Below are positions 8,840 through 18,611 of a DNA stretch of 64,000 bases, piece after piece (the stretch's first letter is position 1; the number at the start of each line of letters is the position of its first letter). The notes under the pieces were generated by a model. That model saw only the letters and a list, made by a program, of their open reading frames with translations. It was not told where the DNA came from and made no database searches. Position numbers and translations under genes: made by a program. Origin of the DNA: Aquificaceae bacterium (lineage in GTDB: Bacteria; Aquificota; Aquificia; Aquificales; Aquificaceae); assembly GCA_037481935.1 (NCBI GenBank), contig JBBFKQ010000003.1, forward strand, positions 1-64,000, given 5' to 3'.

Positions 8840-9979
8840 TTAAGACAGCCTTAGCCTGAATAGAAGCCCGAGGGCCAGAAGATGGAGCAGGATTGAATAC
8901 AGCACAAGAATCTGTAAGGAAAACTCGTATAGCATACCCATCAGTGCACCACCGAGAAAGGCGGAAAGGCCGTAGAAAAAGTGGAAAAGACCGTAAGCCC
9001 TTCCCCTTGCACCTTCAGAAGAGAGCTCTGCAACTGCAGACCTCATTATGGACTCCTGAACGCCGAGGCTTATGCCCCACAAAATTACAGCAATCACAGG
9101 CTGGCCTGTAAGGAAGATGAAAATGGGAGAGAAAATTCCCACAGATAGCCCCAGAAGTAGAGAAGTAAAGCCAATCCTGTCGTAGAGAAAACCAAAGAAA
9201 AGGGCAGAGAGGGCATCAACTCCCATGGCTAAGGCAAAGAGAAGGGCAACCTCCCAGCCGTTAAAATTTAACCTCTGAGAGAGGTGAAAGCCAATAAGTG
9301 GAAACTGTAAAAAGCTCATAGATACAAGACACGAAGCAAGCATGTAAAGGTAAAAATTCTTACTCAGAGAGCCCTTCTGCCACGAGGTCCCTTTGAATTC
9401 AGCTCTATCAACCTGTGACCTTCTGGCTATGAGGAGCAAAAGCATGGCAAGCGTTGCCGGCAAGAAGAGAAGGACAAAGGCGCTTCTGTAGCTAAGCCCA
9501 AGGAAGAGGACAAGTGCAACACAGACAGGACCCAGAACCGCACCCAGCTGGTCGAGAAACTCATGAAGCCCAAAGCCCCTGCCATGACCCACCACCTGAG
9601 TTGCCCTTGAGAGCAGGGCATCCCTTGATGGGGTCCTCAGACCCTTGCCAGCCCTTTCAAGAAAGAGAAGAAGGCTTGCGCTCTGCCAGCTCAACGCAAA
9701 TCCAAGAAGCGGAACTGCAAAAAGATTCAGAGCGTAGCCCACAAGGGTAAAAGCCCAGTAACTTTTCAGCCTGTCGGAGACAAGACCAGAAAGGAGTCTC
9801 ACCCAGTATCCCAGTAGCTCAGCAAGTCCAGATACAAGGCTTACCCAGAGGGCGGAGGCACCAAGAAAGGCAAGATACGGACCGATGATGCCTCTTGCCC
9901 CCTCGTAGGTAAAGTCGGAAAGAAGGCTCACAAGACCCATGAGAAATATGAACCTGTAAGCCTTCCCCTTATCCCACAT
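8840..9979 (-). CDS. Major facilitator superfamily transporter
   Basis: 379 residues with about 12 predicted transmembrane segments and an MFS-like loop 2-3 motif region (GLVSDRLKSYWAF). The repeated second-half motif FFGFLYDRIG is also present. The segment FLERAGKGLRTPSRDALLS resembles helix 4-5 of drug/H+ antiporter-type MFS proteins. Substrate is not predictable from sequence. It overlaps the DUF4911-like gene by 11 bases, so the two are probably translated together downstream of dnaX. Confidence 0.8.
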   Translation of the reverse strand: MWDKGKAYRFIFLMGLVSLLSDFTYEGARGIIGPYLAFLGASALWVSLVSGLAELLGYWVRLLSGLVSDRLKSYWAFTLVGYALNLFAVPLLGFALSWQSASLLLFLERAGKGLRTPSRDALLSRATQVVGHGRGFGLHEFLDQLGAVLGPVCVALVLFLGLSYRSAFVLLFLPATLAMLLLLIARRSQVDRAEFKGTSWQKGSLSKNFYLYMLASCLVSMSFLQFPLIGFHLSQRLNFNGWEVALLFALAMGVDALSALFFGFLYDRIGFTSLLLGLSVGIFSPIFIFLTGQPVIAVILWGISLGVQESIMRSAVAELSSEGARGRAYGLFHFFYGLSAFLGGALMGMLYEFSLQILVLYSILLHLLALGLLFRLRLS

Positions 9980-10220
9980 CTATGTGCTCTACCTCACACA
10001 GAATTCTGACCTCGGGGAGAAAGGAGGCTATGTTTTCCAGAACCTCTAAAAGCCCCCTGTATGTGTCCGGAGTAGCAATAAGATAGACCTCATCGGATGA
10101 CTTTTCCTTTGTCCGCACTATGGCATACCTGCCAGAGCCATCTACAAGGGATGTAAAAAGCCCTATCTTCTCCTTAGGAACCCTTACCAGAAGCACCCTT
10201 GCTTTTACCTCTCTGCTCAT
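9969..10220 (-). CDS. DUF4911-like small protein
   Basis: 83 residues with an alternating beta/alpha pattern and no membrane segment. The arrangement VLLVRVPKEKIGLFTSLVDG, then AIVRTKEK, then a closing helical half resembles the DUF4911 family of uncharacterised bacterial proteins. The annotated ATG lies within the dnaX 3' end (47-base overlap). A GTG nine codons later, preceded by GAGAGGT, is an alternative start. It sits between dnaX and an MFS gene. Function is unknown. Confidence 0.6.
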   Translation of the reverse strand: MSREVKARVLLVRVPKEKIGLFTSLVDGSGRYAIVRTKEKSSDEVYLIATPDTYRGLLEVLENIASFLPEVRILCEVEHIDVG

Positions 10221-11628
10221 GGCTGATTATCTTGGCACCGAACATGTCCTTCACCTTTTCCACAAAGGGTGGAAGACCAGATTCTTCCTGAGCCTTTTCC
10301 ACCACAAAGTCAATCCTTGGGTTTATTGACCTTATCCTTTGCATGTCCTGCTCGGTAAGGTCCTTCTCCCTTATGTAAAAAACAAGCCTGTCCTCCTTGA
10401 ACTCATACCTTGACCTTCTGAGCACCTCCATCACAAGGGTATCCAGCTTGCCCTCAAGGGACTTGAGAGGGTCTTCCTGTCTTTCGCTCTGCTCCTGCAC
10501 TACTGCAGAAGAGCTCTGTGGGCTCTGCAGATACTTCAGAAGCTCTCCCACAGGCATTATGTCCCTTACTATCTGAGTTTTTATGACCGCAAGCTCACAG
10601 GCTCTCAGGAAGTCTCTGCTTCTTGCATCAAGCCTTGCAGTGTTTAGCACCTTTTCCACATATAGAAGGGCATTCAGCGGTATGTTCCCCATGCTCCTGT
10701 GGAAGTCCTCCACCGCCATAACCTTCTCTGGCTCTTTCAGGCTTTTGTAGAGTATAAGACCTCTGAGCTCCTCCTCAAGAAAATCCCAGAACCTGGGCAG
10801 GTTAAAGCCCCTGTGGCTCAGGTCATTGAGAAAGGCAAGGGCGGAATCCACCTCCGAGCTCAGGAGCATTCTCAGAAAATCCCTCACCCTCTCCTGAGAT
10901 ACTATACCAAGAAACTCCTCAAGGACCTCAGAATTTACCCTGCCCTCACCGTAGGTGCTTAGCTGGTCAAGCAGGGAAAGTGCATCTCTCATACCACCGT
11001 CGCTTATCTTTGCTATGGTTATCAGAGCCTTTTCCTCACACTGGATATCTTCTCTCTCGCATATACTCTTCAGATACTCTGATATCTCTTCCTCTCTGAG
11101 CTTTGAGAATATAAGCCTTTGACACCTTGAGAGGATGGTGGGCATTATCTTCTCATACTCTGTGGTGCACAGCACAAAGATGGTTCTTGGTGGTGGCTCT
11201 TCAAGGGTTTTCAGAAGGGCGTTGAAGGCCTCTCTGGTGAGCATGTGGGCTTCATCAAGTATGTAGACCTTGTATTTGCCCCTTATGGGTGCGTATGATA
11301 CTGCATCCCTTATGGCCCTTATGTCATCTATTCCTCTACTGGAGGCGGCATCTATCTCTATGAGGTCTGGAAAACTTCCTCTGTCTATTGCAAGGCAGTT
11401 TTCACATCTTCCACAGGGTTCACCCTCTTCTGGCTGAAGACAGTTTATTGCCCTTGTAAGTATTCTTGCAAGGGTAGTCTTCCCCGTTCCCCTTGGACCT
11501 GCAAAGAGATAGGCGTGGGAAAGCTTGCCCAGCCTTACCGCATTCCTGAGAACACGCACTGCCACATCCTGACCTACCACCTCGGAGAAGCGTCTGGGTC
11601 TGTATTTTCTTGCAAAAGGGACATACAT
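10174..11628 (-). CDS. dnaX: DNA polymerase III subunit tau/gamma
   Basis: 484 residues from the ATG at 11628 (MYVPFARKYRPRRFSEVVGQ), the conserved DnaX N-terminus. The longer open frame to 11916 would run through the promoter region and into divergent clpC. Walker A GPRGTGKTT, zinc-binding CLQPEEGEPCGRCENC, Walker B YILDEAHML and sensor 1 LCTTEYEKI are present. It is the ATPase motor of the clamp loader; its partner delta-prime is encoded at 31417. The C-terminal region is short compared with E. coli tau, and no obvious slippery A-run was noted. Confidence 0.93.
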   Translation of the reverse strand: MYVPFARKYRPRRFSEVVGQDVAVRVLRNAVRLGKLSHAYLFAGPRGTGKTTLARILTRAINCLQPEEGEPCGRCENCLAIDRGSFPDLIEIDAASSRGIDDIRAIRDAVSYAPIRGKYKVYILDEAHMLTREAFNALLKTLEEPPPRTIFVLCTTEYEKIMPTILSRCQRLIFSKLREEEISEYLKSICEREDIQCEEKALITIAKISDGGMRDALSLLDQLSTYGEGRVNSEVLEEFLGIVSQERVRDFLRMLLSSEVDSALAFLNDLSHRGFNLPRFWDFLEEELRGLILYKSLKEPEKVMAVEDFHRSMGNIPLNALLYVEKVLNTARLDARSRDFLRACELAVIKTQIVRDIMPVGELLKYLQSPQSSSAVVQEQSERQEDPLKSLEGKLDTLVMEVLRRSRYEFKEDRLVFYIREKDLTEQDMQRIRSINPRIDFVVEKAQEESGLPPFVEKVKDMFGAKIISHEQRGKSKGASGKGS

Positions 11629-11638
11629 GCTGTTAAAT

Positions 11639-11644
11639 AGTATA
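11639..11644 (-). promoter_or_regulatory. -10 box 10 bases before dnaX start
   Basis: TATACT on the minus strand, 10 bases before the dnaX ATG, in the 75-base divergent gap with clpC. No Shine-Dalgarno intervenes, so the dnaX message is probably leaderless or nearly so. Confidence 0.4.
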
Positions 11645-11703
11645 ATCCTTCTTGCAAAACTTTCAGCCTTCCCTATCTTTATTCTATAAGAGAGGTGTGA
11701 AGC

Positions 11704-14139
11704 ATGTTTGAGAAATTTACGGAAAAGGCAAGACAGATTATCCTCCAGGCAAGGGAGGAAGCTATAGAGCTTGGCCATACATACCTTGGCAGCGAGCACA
11801 TACTGCTGTCGCTCATAAGGGAAGAGGACCTTCCCTCCCTTGTGCTTACCCGCTTTGGACTGACCCAGGAAAAGGTGCGCAAGGCCATAATGGGTCAGAT
11901 AACGCGCGGGAGCCATTCAGGCGAGATACTCTTTGCACCAGACGCCAAGAGAGTCCTTGAGTTTGCAGTAGAAGAAGCCCGCATACTCCACCATCAGTTT
12001 GTGGGTCCAGAGCACCTTCTCATTGGCATAGTCAGGGAAAAGACAGGGCTTGGAGGAAGGATACTCAGAGGCTTCGGGCTGGATGAATACTCTGTCCGAA
12101 GGGAGGTTCTTCAGATACTGGGAGAACTGCCCCCTCAGGAGACCACCAAGTATGCACCCACACCAAACCTTGACAGGTTTTCAAGAGACCTTACCCAGAT
12201 GGCAAGGGAAGGCAAGCTTGACCCTGTCATAGGAAGGGAAAAGGAGATAGAAAGGGTTATACAGATACTGGTTAGAAGGAGAAAAAACAACCCTGTTCTT
12301 CTTGGAGACCCTGGCGTTGGAAAGACTGCCATTGTGGAGGGCCTTGCCCAGAGAATAGCTTACAAGCAGGTGCCAGACCCGCTTCTCAACAAAAGAGTTG
12401 TTGCCCTTGACCTTGCAGCCCTCGTGGCTGGAACGAAGTATAGGGGTCAGTTTGAGGAGAGGCTCAAGAACATACTCAAGGAGCTGGAAAAGGCGCCCAA
12501 CGTGATACTCTTCATTGATGAGATACACACTCTCGTGGGAGCTGGCTCTGCAGAGGGCTCAATAGATGCCAGCAACATGCTAAAGCCAGCCCTTGCAAGA
12601 GGTGAAATACAGGTTATAGGTGCTACTACCCTTGACGAATACAGGAAATACATAGAAAAGGATGGCGCTCTGGAAAGAAGGTTCCAGCCTATCATAGTGG
12701 ACCAGCCCTCTCAGGAAGATACCATAAGGATACTTTACGGTCTTAAATCCAAGTTTGAGGAGTTTCACAATGTGGAATACAAGCCTGAAGCCATAGAAAA
12801 GGCTGTGACACTCTCTGAGAGATACATAACAGAGAGAAACCTGCCAGACAAGGCAATAGACGTGATAGATGAGGCAGGTTCTCTTGTAAAGCTCAGAGCA
12901 TACCAGTTGCCGCCTGATTTAAGGGACATAGAGGAGAAGATAAAGGAGATTGAGGAGAAGAAGGAGGAGGCAGCAAGCGAGCAGGATTACGAAAAGGCTG
13001 CAAGGCTCAGAGACGAAGAGCTCAGGCTAAGAGCAAAACTTGAAAGCCTCAAAGCCAAGTGGAAACAGGAAATGGCTGCCAACAGGCCTAAGGTAACAGA
13101 GGAGGATGTGGCAGAGGTGGTGGCAAGGTGGACGGGTATACCAGTAAAGAGGATACATGAGAACGATATGGAAAAGCTACTGCATATAGAGGAAGAGCTT
13201 CACAAGAGGGTGATAGGGCAAGATGATGCCATAAAGGCTGTAGCAAGAGCCATAAGAAGGTCAAGGGTTGGACTCAAGGGCAGACACAGGCCCATAGGTG
13301 TATTCCTCTTCCTTGGACCCACGGGAGTGGGAAAGACTGAAACTGCCAAGGCTCTTGCAGAGTATCTCTTTGGTTCTGAAGAGGCCCTTGTCAGGTTTGA
13401 TATGTCCGAATACATGGAAAAGCATACAGTCTCAAGGCTGGTGGGTGCACCCCCGGGATATGTGGGCTACGAAGAGGGCGGACAGCTCACGGAGAAGGTA
13501 AGAAGAAGGCCCTACTCGGTGCTTCTTTTTGATGAAATAGAAAAGGCTCATCCCGACGTTTTCAACATATTCCTCCAGATATTTGACGACGGAAGGCTTA
13601 CCGATGCCATGGGAAGAACGGTGGATTTTGCCAACACCATAATCATAATGACCTCCAACCTGGGTGCAAGGCTTATTGCCCACGGCTCTCAGATGGGCTT
13701 TGAGAAGAAGTTTGGCATGATAGACTACGAGCAGATGAAAAAGAATGTGCTTGACCAGGTAAAGAAGAGCTTCAGCCCCGAGTTTCTCAACAGGCTCGAT
13801 GAAGTCATAGTATACAGACCGCTCGAGAAGGAGGATGTGGTAAAGATACTTGAGCTTCAGCTTGAACAGGTAAACAGAAGCCTTCATGAGTGGAATGTAA
13901 AGGTAAGGCTACACAAGAGTTTTGTAGACTGGATAATAGACAGGGAATACAAGCCAGAATACGGTGCAAGAAGTCTGAAAAGAGCACTTCAGCACCATGT
14001 GGAAGACCTTCTGGCGGAGGAGCTACTGAAGGGAACTCTCGCAGATGTGGAGCTCGTGGAGATAAGGGTCAAGGAAGATAAGCCCTACATAAAGCCGGTG
14101 AAGAAGAAGGAGAAGCTGGAGGCGATTTTTAACCAGTGA
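11704..14139 (+). CDS. clpC: ATP-dependent Clp protease ATP-binding subunit ClpC
   Basis: 811 residues with the full ClpC plan. Two N-terminal repeats occupy about 1-145. AAA+ module 1 has Walker [10 protein letters not shown] near residue 205. A UVR-like coiled region ([17 protein letters not shown]) lies near residue 425, and AAA+ module 2 has GPTGVGKTE near residue 538 with the [14 protein letters not shown] pore loop. It unfolds substrates for ClpP. AGAGGTG precedes the ATG. No mcsAB or ctsR lies nearby, unlike Gram-positive clpC operons. Confidence 0.95.
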   Translation: MFEKFTEKARQIILQAREEAIELGHTYLGSEHILLSLIREEDLPSLVLTRFGLTQEKVRKAIMGQITRGSHSGEILFAPDAKRVLEFAVEEARILHHQFVGPEHLLIGIVREKTGLGGRILRGFGLDEYSVRREVLQILGELPPQETTKYAPTPNLDRFSRDLTQMAREGKLDPVIGREKEIERVIQILVRRRKNNPVLLGDPGVGKTAIVEGLAQRIAYKQVPDPLLNKRVVALDLAALVAGTKYRGQFEERLKNILKELEKAPNVILFIDEIHTLVGAGSAEGSIDASNMLKPALARGEIQVIGATTLDEYRKYIEKDGALERRFQPIIVDQPSQEDTIRILYGLKSKFEEFHNVEYKPEAIEKAVTLSERYITERNLPDKAIDVIDEAGSLVKLRAYQLPPDLRDIEEKIKEIEEKKEEAASEQDYEKAARLRDEELRLRAKLESLKAKWKQEMAANRPKVTEEDVAEVVARWTGIPVKRIHENDMEKLLHIEEELHKRVIGQDDAIKAVARAIRRSRVGLKGRHRPIGVFLFLGPTGVGKTETAKALAEYLFGSEEALVRFDMSEYMEKHTVSRLVGAPPGYVGYEEGGQLTEKVRRRPYSVLLFDEIEKAHPDVFNIFLQIFDDGRLTDAMGRTVDFANTIIIMTSNLGARLIAHGSQMGFEKKFGMIDYEQMKKNVLDQVKKSFSPEFLNRLDEVIVYRPLEKEDVVKILELQLEQVNRSLHEWNVKVRLHKSFVDWIIDREYKPEYGARSLKRALQHHVEDLLAEELLKGTLADVELVEIRVKEDKPYIKPVKKKEKLEAIFNQ

Positions 14140-17100
14140 GGAGCTCAGCCGGGTTTTCCAGGGTAAAGACCCTGGATAGCCCCCCTCTTCCGCTTACACC
14201 TATTACCCTGTCTGCAAAGCTGGCGAGTACCTCTCTCAGTGTAACCACAATAAACTGAGCACCTTTTGACCTCTCCTTCAAGAGCTCTCCCACCCTTCTT
14301 GCGTTGGCCTCATCAAGGTGTGCATCCACCTCATCAAAGTAGTAAAAGGGTGATGGTCTGTAATCCTGTATGGCGAATATGAGGGACAGGGCAGCAAGGG
14401 TTTTTTCTCCACCTGATATAGCCTCCAGGTATTGCACCTCCTTGCCTCTGGGCTTTACCACCAGGCTTACACCCCCGGAAAGCGGGTCATCTTCCCTTTC
14501 AAGCACCATGTATGCCTTACCACCGGGTGAGAGCTCTGAGAAAATTCTTCTGAGATTTCTGTCAACCGCCTGAAAGGTCTCCATAAAAGCTCTGAGCTTC
14601 TTTGTCTCTACTTCCTGTATGAGCTCCTTTATGGACTCCTTTTCTTCCTTTAACCTTCTGTATCGCTCCTGATAATCTGAGTGCCTTTCCTCATATTCCC
14701 TGTATTCTTCCTCAGCCTTGAAGTTTACGCTACCAAGGGAAGATAGCTCCTTTATCACCTTTGAAAGCTCCTCTCTGAGCCTTCCGGAGCCCTCTTTTAT
14801 CTCCACCACCTCCCCCTCATAGCCAAGCTCTCTTAGCCTGCTGAGGCTCTCCTTGTATCTCTCTTCAAGCTTTGCCCTCTCAAGCCAGAGCCTGTGAAGT
14901 TCCTCTTTGAGAGATTCTTCCTGAAACCTGAGCCTTCCAAGCTCTGACTGAAGGCTTCTGTGCTCCTCCTCAAGCCTGTCTTTTTTCCTGTATAGCTCAT
15001 AGGCCTGCATATTCACATGCTTTAGCTCTTCCTCCAGCTGTTGCCTTTCTTTGCGGAGTTCCTCCAGTTCAAGACCTAACTTCTCAATCTCATCCTGAGC
15101 GCTTTCAACAAAGGCAAGCTTTCTCCCAATCTCCTTCTGAAGGCTCTCCTTCTCTATCTGAAGCTCTCTCAGCTTTAACTGATGGGAGTGTATGGATTCT
15201 CTGAGCTTCTCCATCTTCTGCTTCTCTTTTTCGTATTCGCGCCTCAGGTCCTCCACGCCGGACTCTCTGTAATGAAGAAGCACTGACTGCCTCTTTATGC
15301 TGAGGTTTTCCAGCTTTTCCTCAAGGTAGGATATATCTTCCTTCAGGGATAAGGTTTTTTTCTTTGTTTCCTCCTTTTCTCCTTCAAGTATATGCACATA
15401 CTCTTCAGCCTTCTGCAACTTCTCCTGTATGTCTTTTAGCCTTTCGTATCCAGACCTGTCTGTCTCTTCCACCTCCTCCAGCCTTCTGCGAAGTATGGCT
15501 ATGACACTTTCCTTTTCAAGCAGTTCATCTCTGAGCATTTTCAGGAGCTTTTCTTCCTTAGCTTCCTCTTCCCTTAGCTTTTCTTCAAGCTGGAGAAGCC
15601 TGTTGAGCTCTTCAAGATAAAAACCTCTTCCCAGCTCACCCCTCTCCTCGCTGTGTCCACCACTGATAACACCGCTCTTTTCAAAAAGCTCCCCATCAAG
15701 GGTTACCATTCTGTAGGAGTTCCCCAGGCCCCTGGCAGTGTCAAAGCCGTCCACAAGGAGCGTGTCCCCAAAGATAAAGCGTATGGCTTTCTCGAACCTC
15801 TTCTCATACTCAAGGAGGTTCACTATAAAGTCTATCACACCCCTATGCCTTGGTGGATAGGGAGGAAGGTTTGTTTCCCTTATTCTGCTCAGTGGTATGA
15901 AGTTAAGCCTCCCCCATTTAAGTTCTTTGAGCCTCTGTATGCACCTCTTTGCCACATCTTCATCCTGCACCACTATGTAGGAGAGCCTTCCACCCCCAGC
16001 GACCTCAACCGCCCTGAGGTATTCAAGGTCTCTCACCTTTATGAGACCAGACGCTCTCCCATAAACACCCTCTATGCCTTCAAAGGGAAGCTCTTCGGGC
16101 GGCATGCTCTGAAGCCTGCCCTTCAGCATTGCAATTTCTTTGAGAACCTCCTCCTTTTCCTGCCTTATCTTTTTGAGCCTCTCTTCCAGCCTCTGGTATT
16201 CTTCCTTTTTTACCCTTATGGACCTTTCCTCCTCTTTCAGCATTTTCTGGTAGTTTTCCCTTTTCATGAGAGATTCCCCCATGTTTGCCTTTATCTTTCT
16301 CTCCTCTTCTCTGAGCCTTTCCATATCCTCCTTTACCCTTTCTTTTTTGAGCTCCAGTTCTCTGAGCTTGAGCTCCATTCTTGAAAGCTCTTTCCTTGCC
16401 TCCTCCAGCGATGTGCTGAGTTCCCTGAGCTTTTCCTCCGTCCTTTCCATCTCCTCAAGGGAAACCTTCAGGCTTTCCTCCCTTTCCTTTATGCTTTTCC
16501 AGAGCAGGTTTGCAGATTCTTCTGTGCCAAGAAGCTCCACTTCCTCCCCTTCAATCGCTCTGAGCAGATTTTCCTCTTCCCTTAGAAGTATCTCTTTTTG
16601 CCTCTCAAGTGAAGCTATTTGCTCCTGTGTGGAGAAAATATCCTTCCGGAGGTTATCAATCCTTCTTTCATGCTTTTCTAGGCTCTGACCCATGTTCTCT
16701 ATAGACTGAGAGAGCCTTCCTACCTTCTCCCTGAAAGGAAAGAGGTTCTCACTCACATCTTTTAGCTCCTTCTCCACATGCAGGAGCCTCTCCTCGTATG
16801 CTTTTATCCGCTCTCTCAGCCTCTGGAGTTCCTCCTCTTTTGAGGATATTTTTTCGGATACCTCATTCACCGACTTTTTCAGCTCATAAGCAGTTTTGAG
16901 GGTGAGCCGTATGTCAATGCTCCTTCTCTTTTCCTCCAGCTCCCTGTAGAGGTTAAGCCTTTTGAGCTCCTCTCTTAGCTTTTCCATTTGCACTTCCATT
17001 TCATCCATAAGAAGCCTTAGCTCTCTGAGCTTCAGCTCCACCTCTCCCAGGTCTGCAAGCGCTCTCTGCTTTTTCTCCTCATACTCCTCAATCCCTGCAA

Positions 17101-17590
17101 TCTCTTCAAGAAGCTTCCTCCTCTCCACTGGCGTCATCTTTAAGAACCTGACTATATCCCCCTGAAGCACCACATTGTAGGCATTCTCGTATATGCCTGC
17201 CTTAGAGAGGAAATCCATAAGGTCCTTCTCTCTGACAACCGCCCCGTTTATCCGGAAAACCGTCCTTCCATCCTGATAGACCTTTCTTGATATGACTATG
17301 TCCTCATCCTGAAGGGGGAAGAGTCCGTGGTTTTTGAAGTGAACCTCCACATAGGCGTATTCTGCCCTGTCAGAGTCTTTTGAGTATATGAGATAGGAGA
17401 GATTCCTTGCCCTCAGGGTCTTTGCAGTGGCTATACCAAGGGCAAAGGATATGGCATCGCCTATGTTGGACTTGCCTGCACCATTAGGACCCACAACGCC
17501 TATGAAGCCCTGTCCCAGTGGTATTTCTACCCTCTCCTTTCCGTAAGATTTGAACCCCTCTAAGGTTATTTTTTCTATCCAGGCTTTCAC
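14129..17590 (-). CDS. smc: Chromosome segregation protein SMC
   Basis: 1153 residues. The N-terminal ATPase half has Walker A GPNGAGKSNIGDAI, followed by long coiled coils. A hinge lies around residues 500-640 (EGVYGRASGLIKV and the GG-rich EKSGVISGGHS). The C-terminal half carries the signature EAISGGEKTLAALS and Walker B YYFDEVDAHLD. SMC with ScpA/ScpB compacts and aligns sister chromosomes. Start is GTG at 17590 (MKAWIEKITLEGFKSYG). It overlaps the convergent clpC end by 11 bases; scpAB are not adjacent. Confidence 0.96.
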   Translation of the reverse strand: MKAWIEKITLEGFKSYGKERVEIPLGQGFIGVVGPNGAGKSNIGDAISFALGIATAKTLRARNLSYLIYSKDSDRAEYAYVEVHFKNHGLFPLQDEDIVISRKVYQDGRTVFRINGAVVREKDLMDFLSKAGIYENAYNVVLQGDIVRFLKMTPVERRKLLEEIAGIEEYEEKKQRALADLGEVELKLRELRLLMDEMEVQMEKLREELKRLNLYRELEEKRRSIDIRLTLKTAYELKKSVNEVSEKISSKEEELQRLRERIKAYEERLLHVEKELKDVSENLFPFREKVGRLSQSIENMGQSLEKHERRIDNLRKDIFSTQEQIASLERQKEILLREEENLLRAIEGEEVELLGTEESANLLWKSIKEREESLKVSLEEMERTEEKLRELSTSLEEARKELSRMELKLRELELKKERVKEDMERLREEERKIKANMGESLMKRENYQKMLKEEERSIRVKKEEYQRLEERLKKIRQEKEEVLKEIAMLKGRLQSMPPEELPFEGIEGVYGRASGLIKVRDLEYLRAVEVAGGGRLSYIVVQDEDVAKRCIQRLKELKWGRLNFIPLSRIRETNLPPYPPRHRGVIDFIVNLLEYEKRFEKAIRFIFGDTLLVDGFDTARGLGNSYRMVTLDGELFEKSGVISGGHSEERGELGRGFYLEELNRLLQLEEKLREEEAKEEKLLKMLRDELLEKESVIAILRRRLEEVEETDRSGYERLKDIQEKLQKAEEYVHILEGEKEETKKKTLSLKEDISYLEEKLENLSIKRQSVLLHYRESGVEDLRREYEKEKQKMEKLRESIHSHQLKLRELQIEKESLQKEIGRKLAFVESAQDEIEKLGLELEELRKERQQLEEELKHVNMQAYELYRKKDRLEEEHRSLQSELGRLRFQEESLKEELHRLWLERAKLEERYKESLSRLRELGYEGEVVEIKEGSGRLREELSKVIKELSSLGSVNFKAEEEYREYEERHSDYQERYRRLKEEKESIKELIQEVETKKLRAFMETFQAVDRNLRRIFSELSPGGKAYMVLEREDDPLSGGVSLVVKPRGKEVQYLEAISGGEKTLAALSLIFAIQDYRPSPFYYFDEVDAHLDEANARRVGELLKERSKGAQFIVVTLREVLASFADRVIGVSGRGGLSRVFTLENPAELLTG

Positions 17591-17598
17591 AGAGTAAT

Positions 17599-17604
17599 AG
17601 TATA
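17599..17604 (-). promoter_or_regulatory. -10 box 8 bases before smc start
   Basis: TATACT on the minus strand, 8 bases before the smc GTG, without an intervening Shine-Dalgarno. A TATAAT on the opposite strand (17601-17606) overlaps it and could serve the divergent DUF4149 gene. Confidence 0.4.
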
Positions 17605-17672
17605 ATTTAAACAGTTATGTTAGGAAAAGTTAAAAACACAGCAAGGGTCTCAGAGCAAAGTAAAAGGGAAGA

Positions 17673-18098
17673 ATGGCTTCTGAAATTCTGATAGCTCTGT
17701 ATTGCGGTTCTCTCTTTGCTTTAGTCTTCTTAGTTGCGCCAGTGCTTCTGAGAGCTGAGAGGAATAAGGACTTTGCAGGAAGTCTTTATGGGAGATTGCT
17801 CTGGAGGTTTTACAAACTTGCTTTTTTACTGCTTTTGTTGTATCTTATCTTAGGTGATGCAAAGGTCTACGCTCTACTTCTCATGCTGGGTCTTGGGCTA
17901 AACGTGGGCATCTCATACTGGCTAAAAAACTACAAGAGAAAGCTGGGGGACATAGACCTTCTTGATTACAACGAGCCAAGAAGGGTCCTCTTCAGAAGGG
18001 TTTCCATGCTTTCAACTGTGATTCTTTTTATGAATTTCCTGCTTTCTCTCTATGTGCTTATAAAACAACTTAAAGGAGGTGGTCTTGCAGGAATATAG
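17673..18098 (+). CDS. DUF4149-like four-helix membrane protein
   Basis: 141 residues with four hydrophobic helices (about 5-27, 48-62, 64-84, 110-133). The first-loop pattern FLVAPVLLRAE.NKDFAG resembles DUF4149 proteins, where an AP-x-LF..l segment is followed by an AG-containing helix. Function is unknown. A second DUF4149-like gene is at 37087 and a distantly similar protein at 25313. It overlaps the probable infC start by 14 bases, so translation of the two is likely coupled. Confidence 0.65.
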   Translation: MASEILIALYCGSLFALVFLVAPVLLRAERNKDFAGSLYGRLLWRFYKLAFLLLLLYLILGDAKVYALLLMLGLGLNVGISYWLKNYKRKLGDIDLLDYNEPRRVLFRRVSMLSTVILFMNFLLSLYVLIKQLKGGGLAGI

Positions 18099-18600
18099 GG
18101 TAAACAGGCAGATAAGGGCAAAGGAGGTAAGGCTCATAGATGAAAATGGAAAGCAGTTAGGCATAATTCCAATTCAGGAAGCTCTGAGGATAGCCAGTGA
18201 AAAAGGACTTGACCTGGTTGAAGTGGCCCCTCAGGCAAACCCCCCTGTGTGTAAGATACTTGACTACGGGAAGTTTCTCTACGAGCTCAAGAAGAAGGAA
18301 AAGGAAGCGAAGAAAAAGCAGAGGGAACACGCCATTGAAGTCAAAGACATGATGCTATCTGTGAGGATTGACGAGCATGACCTGAAGGTAAAGCTCAAGC
18401 ACATGAGGGAATTTCTTATGGATGGAGACAAGGTGAGGGTAAGGATAAGGTTCAGGGGCAGGGAACATCTTCATCCAGAGCTGGGCGACAAGCTGGCAAA
18501 CAGAATAGTGGAAGAGCTTTCAGACGTTGGGCAGCTTGAATCCTCTATAAAGAAGGAGGGAAATTTTTTAATCTTTTCACTTCTGCCTAAAAAGAGATAA
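18085..18600 (+). CDS. infC: Translation initiation factor IF-3
   Basis: 171 residues: IF3-N (EYRVNRQIRAKEVRLID), a lysine-rich linker helix near residues 70-85, and IF3-C (KDMMLSVRI.EHDLKVKL). IF3 binds the 30S subunit and proofreads start codons. The first in-frame start, GTG 18079, overlaps the Shine-Dalgarno GGAGG at 18075-18079 and cannot be used from it. TTG 18085, five bases after that motif, gives the conserved N-terminus and is preferred. A non-AUG start fits the known autoregulation of infC through rare start codons. rpmI and rplT do not follow; a GGDEF gene does. Confidence 0.93.
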   Translation: MQEYRVNRQIRAKEVRLIDENGKQLGIIPIQEALRIASEKGLDLVEVAPQANPPVCKILDYGKFLYELKKKEKEAKKKQREHAIEVKDMMLSVRIDEHDLKVKLKHMREFLMDGDKVRVRIRFRGREHLHPELGDKLANRIVEELSDVGQLESSIKKEGNFLIFSLLPKKR

Positions 18601-18611
18601 ATTTTTTATTC

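Noticed and set aside
11629-11916. N-terminal extension of dnaX by 96 residues
   Set aside because: It would cross the dnaX promoter and overlap the divergent clpC start; MYVPFARKYRPRRF is the conserved DnaX N-terminus.
15653-16384. 243-residue plus-strand frame (and 16266-16688) opposite smc
   Set aside because: These are antisense shadows of the coiled-coil coding region; composition is rich in Ser/Leu/Phe as expected from reversed Glu/Lys/Arg codons.
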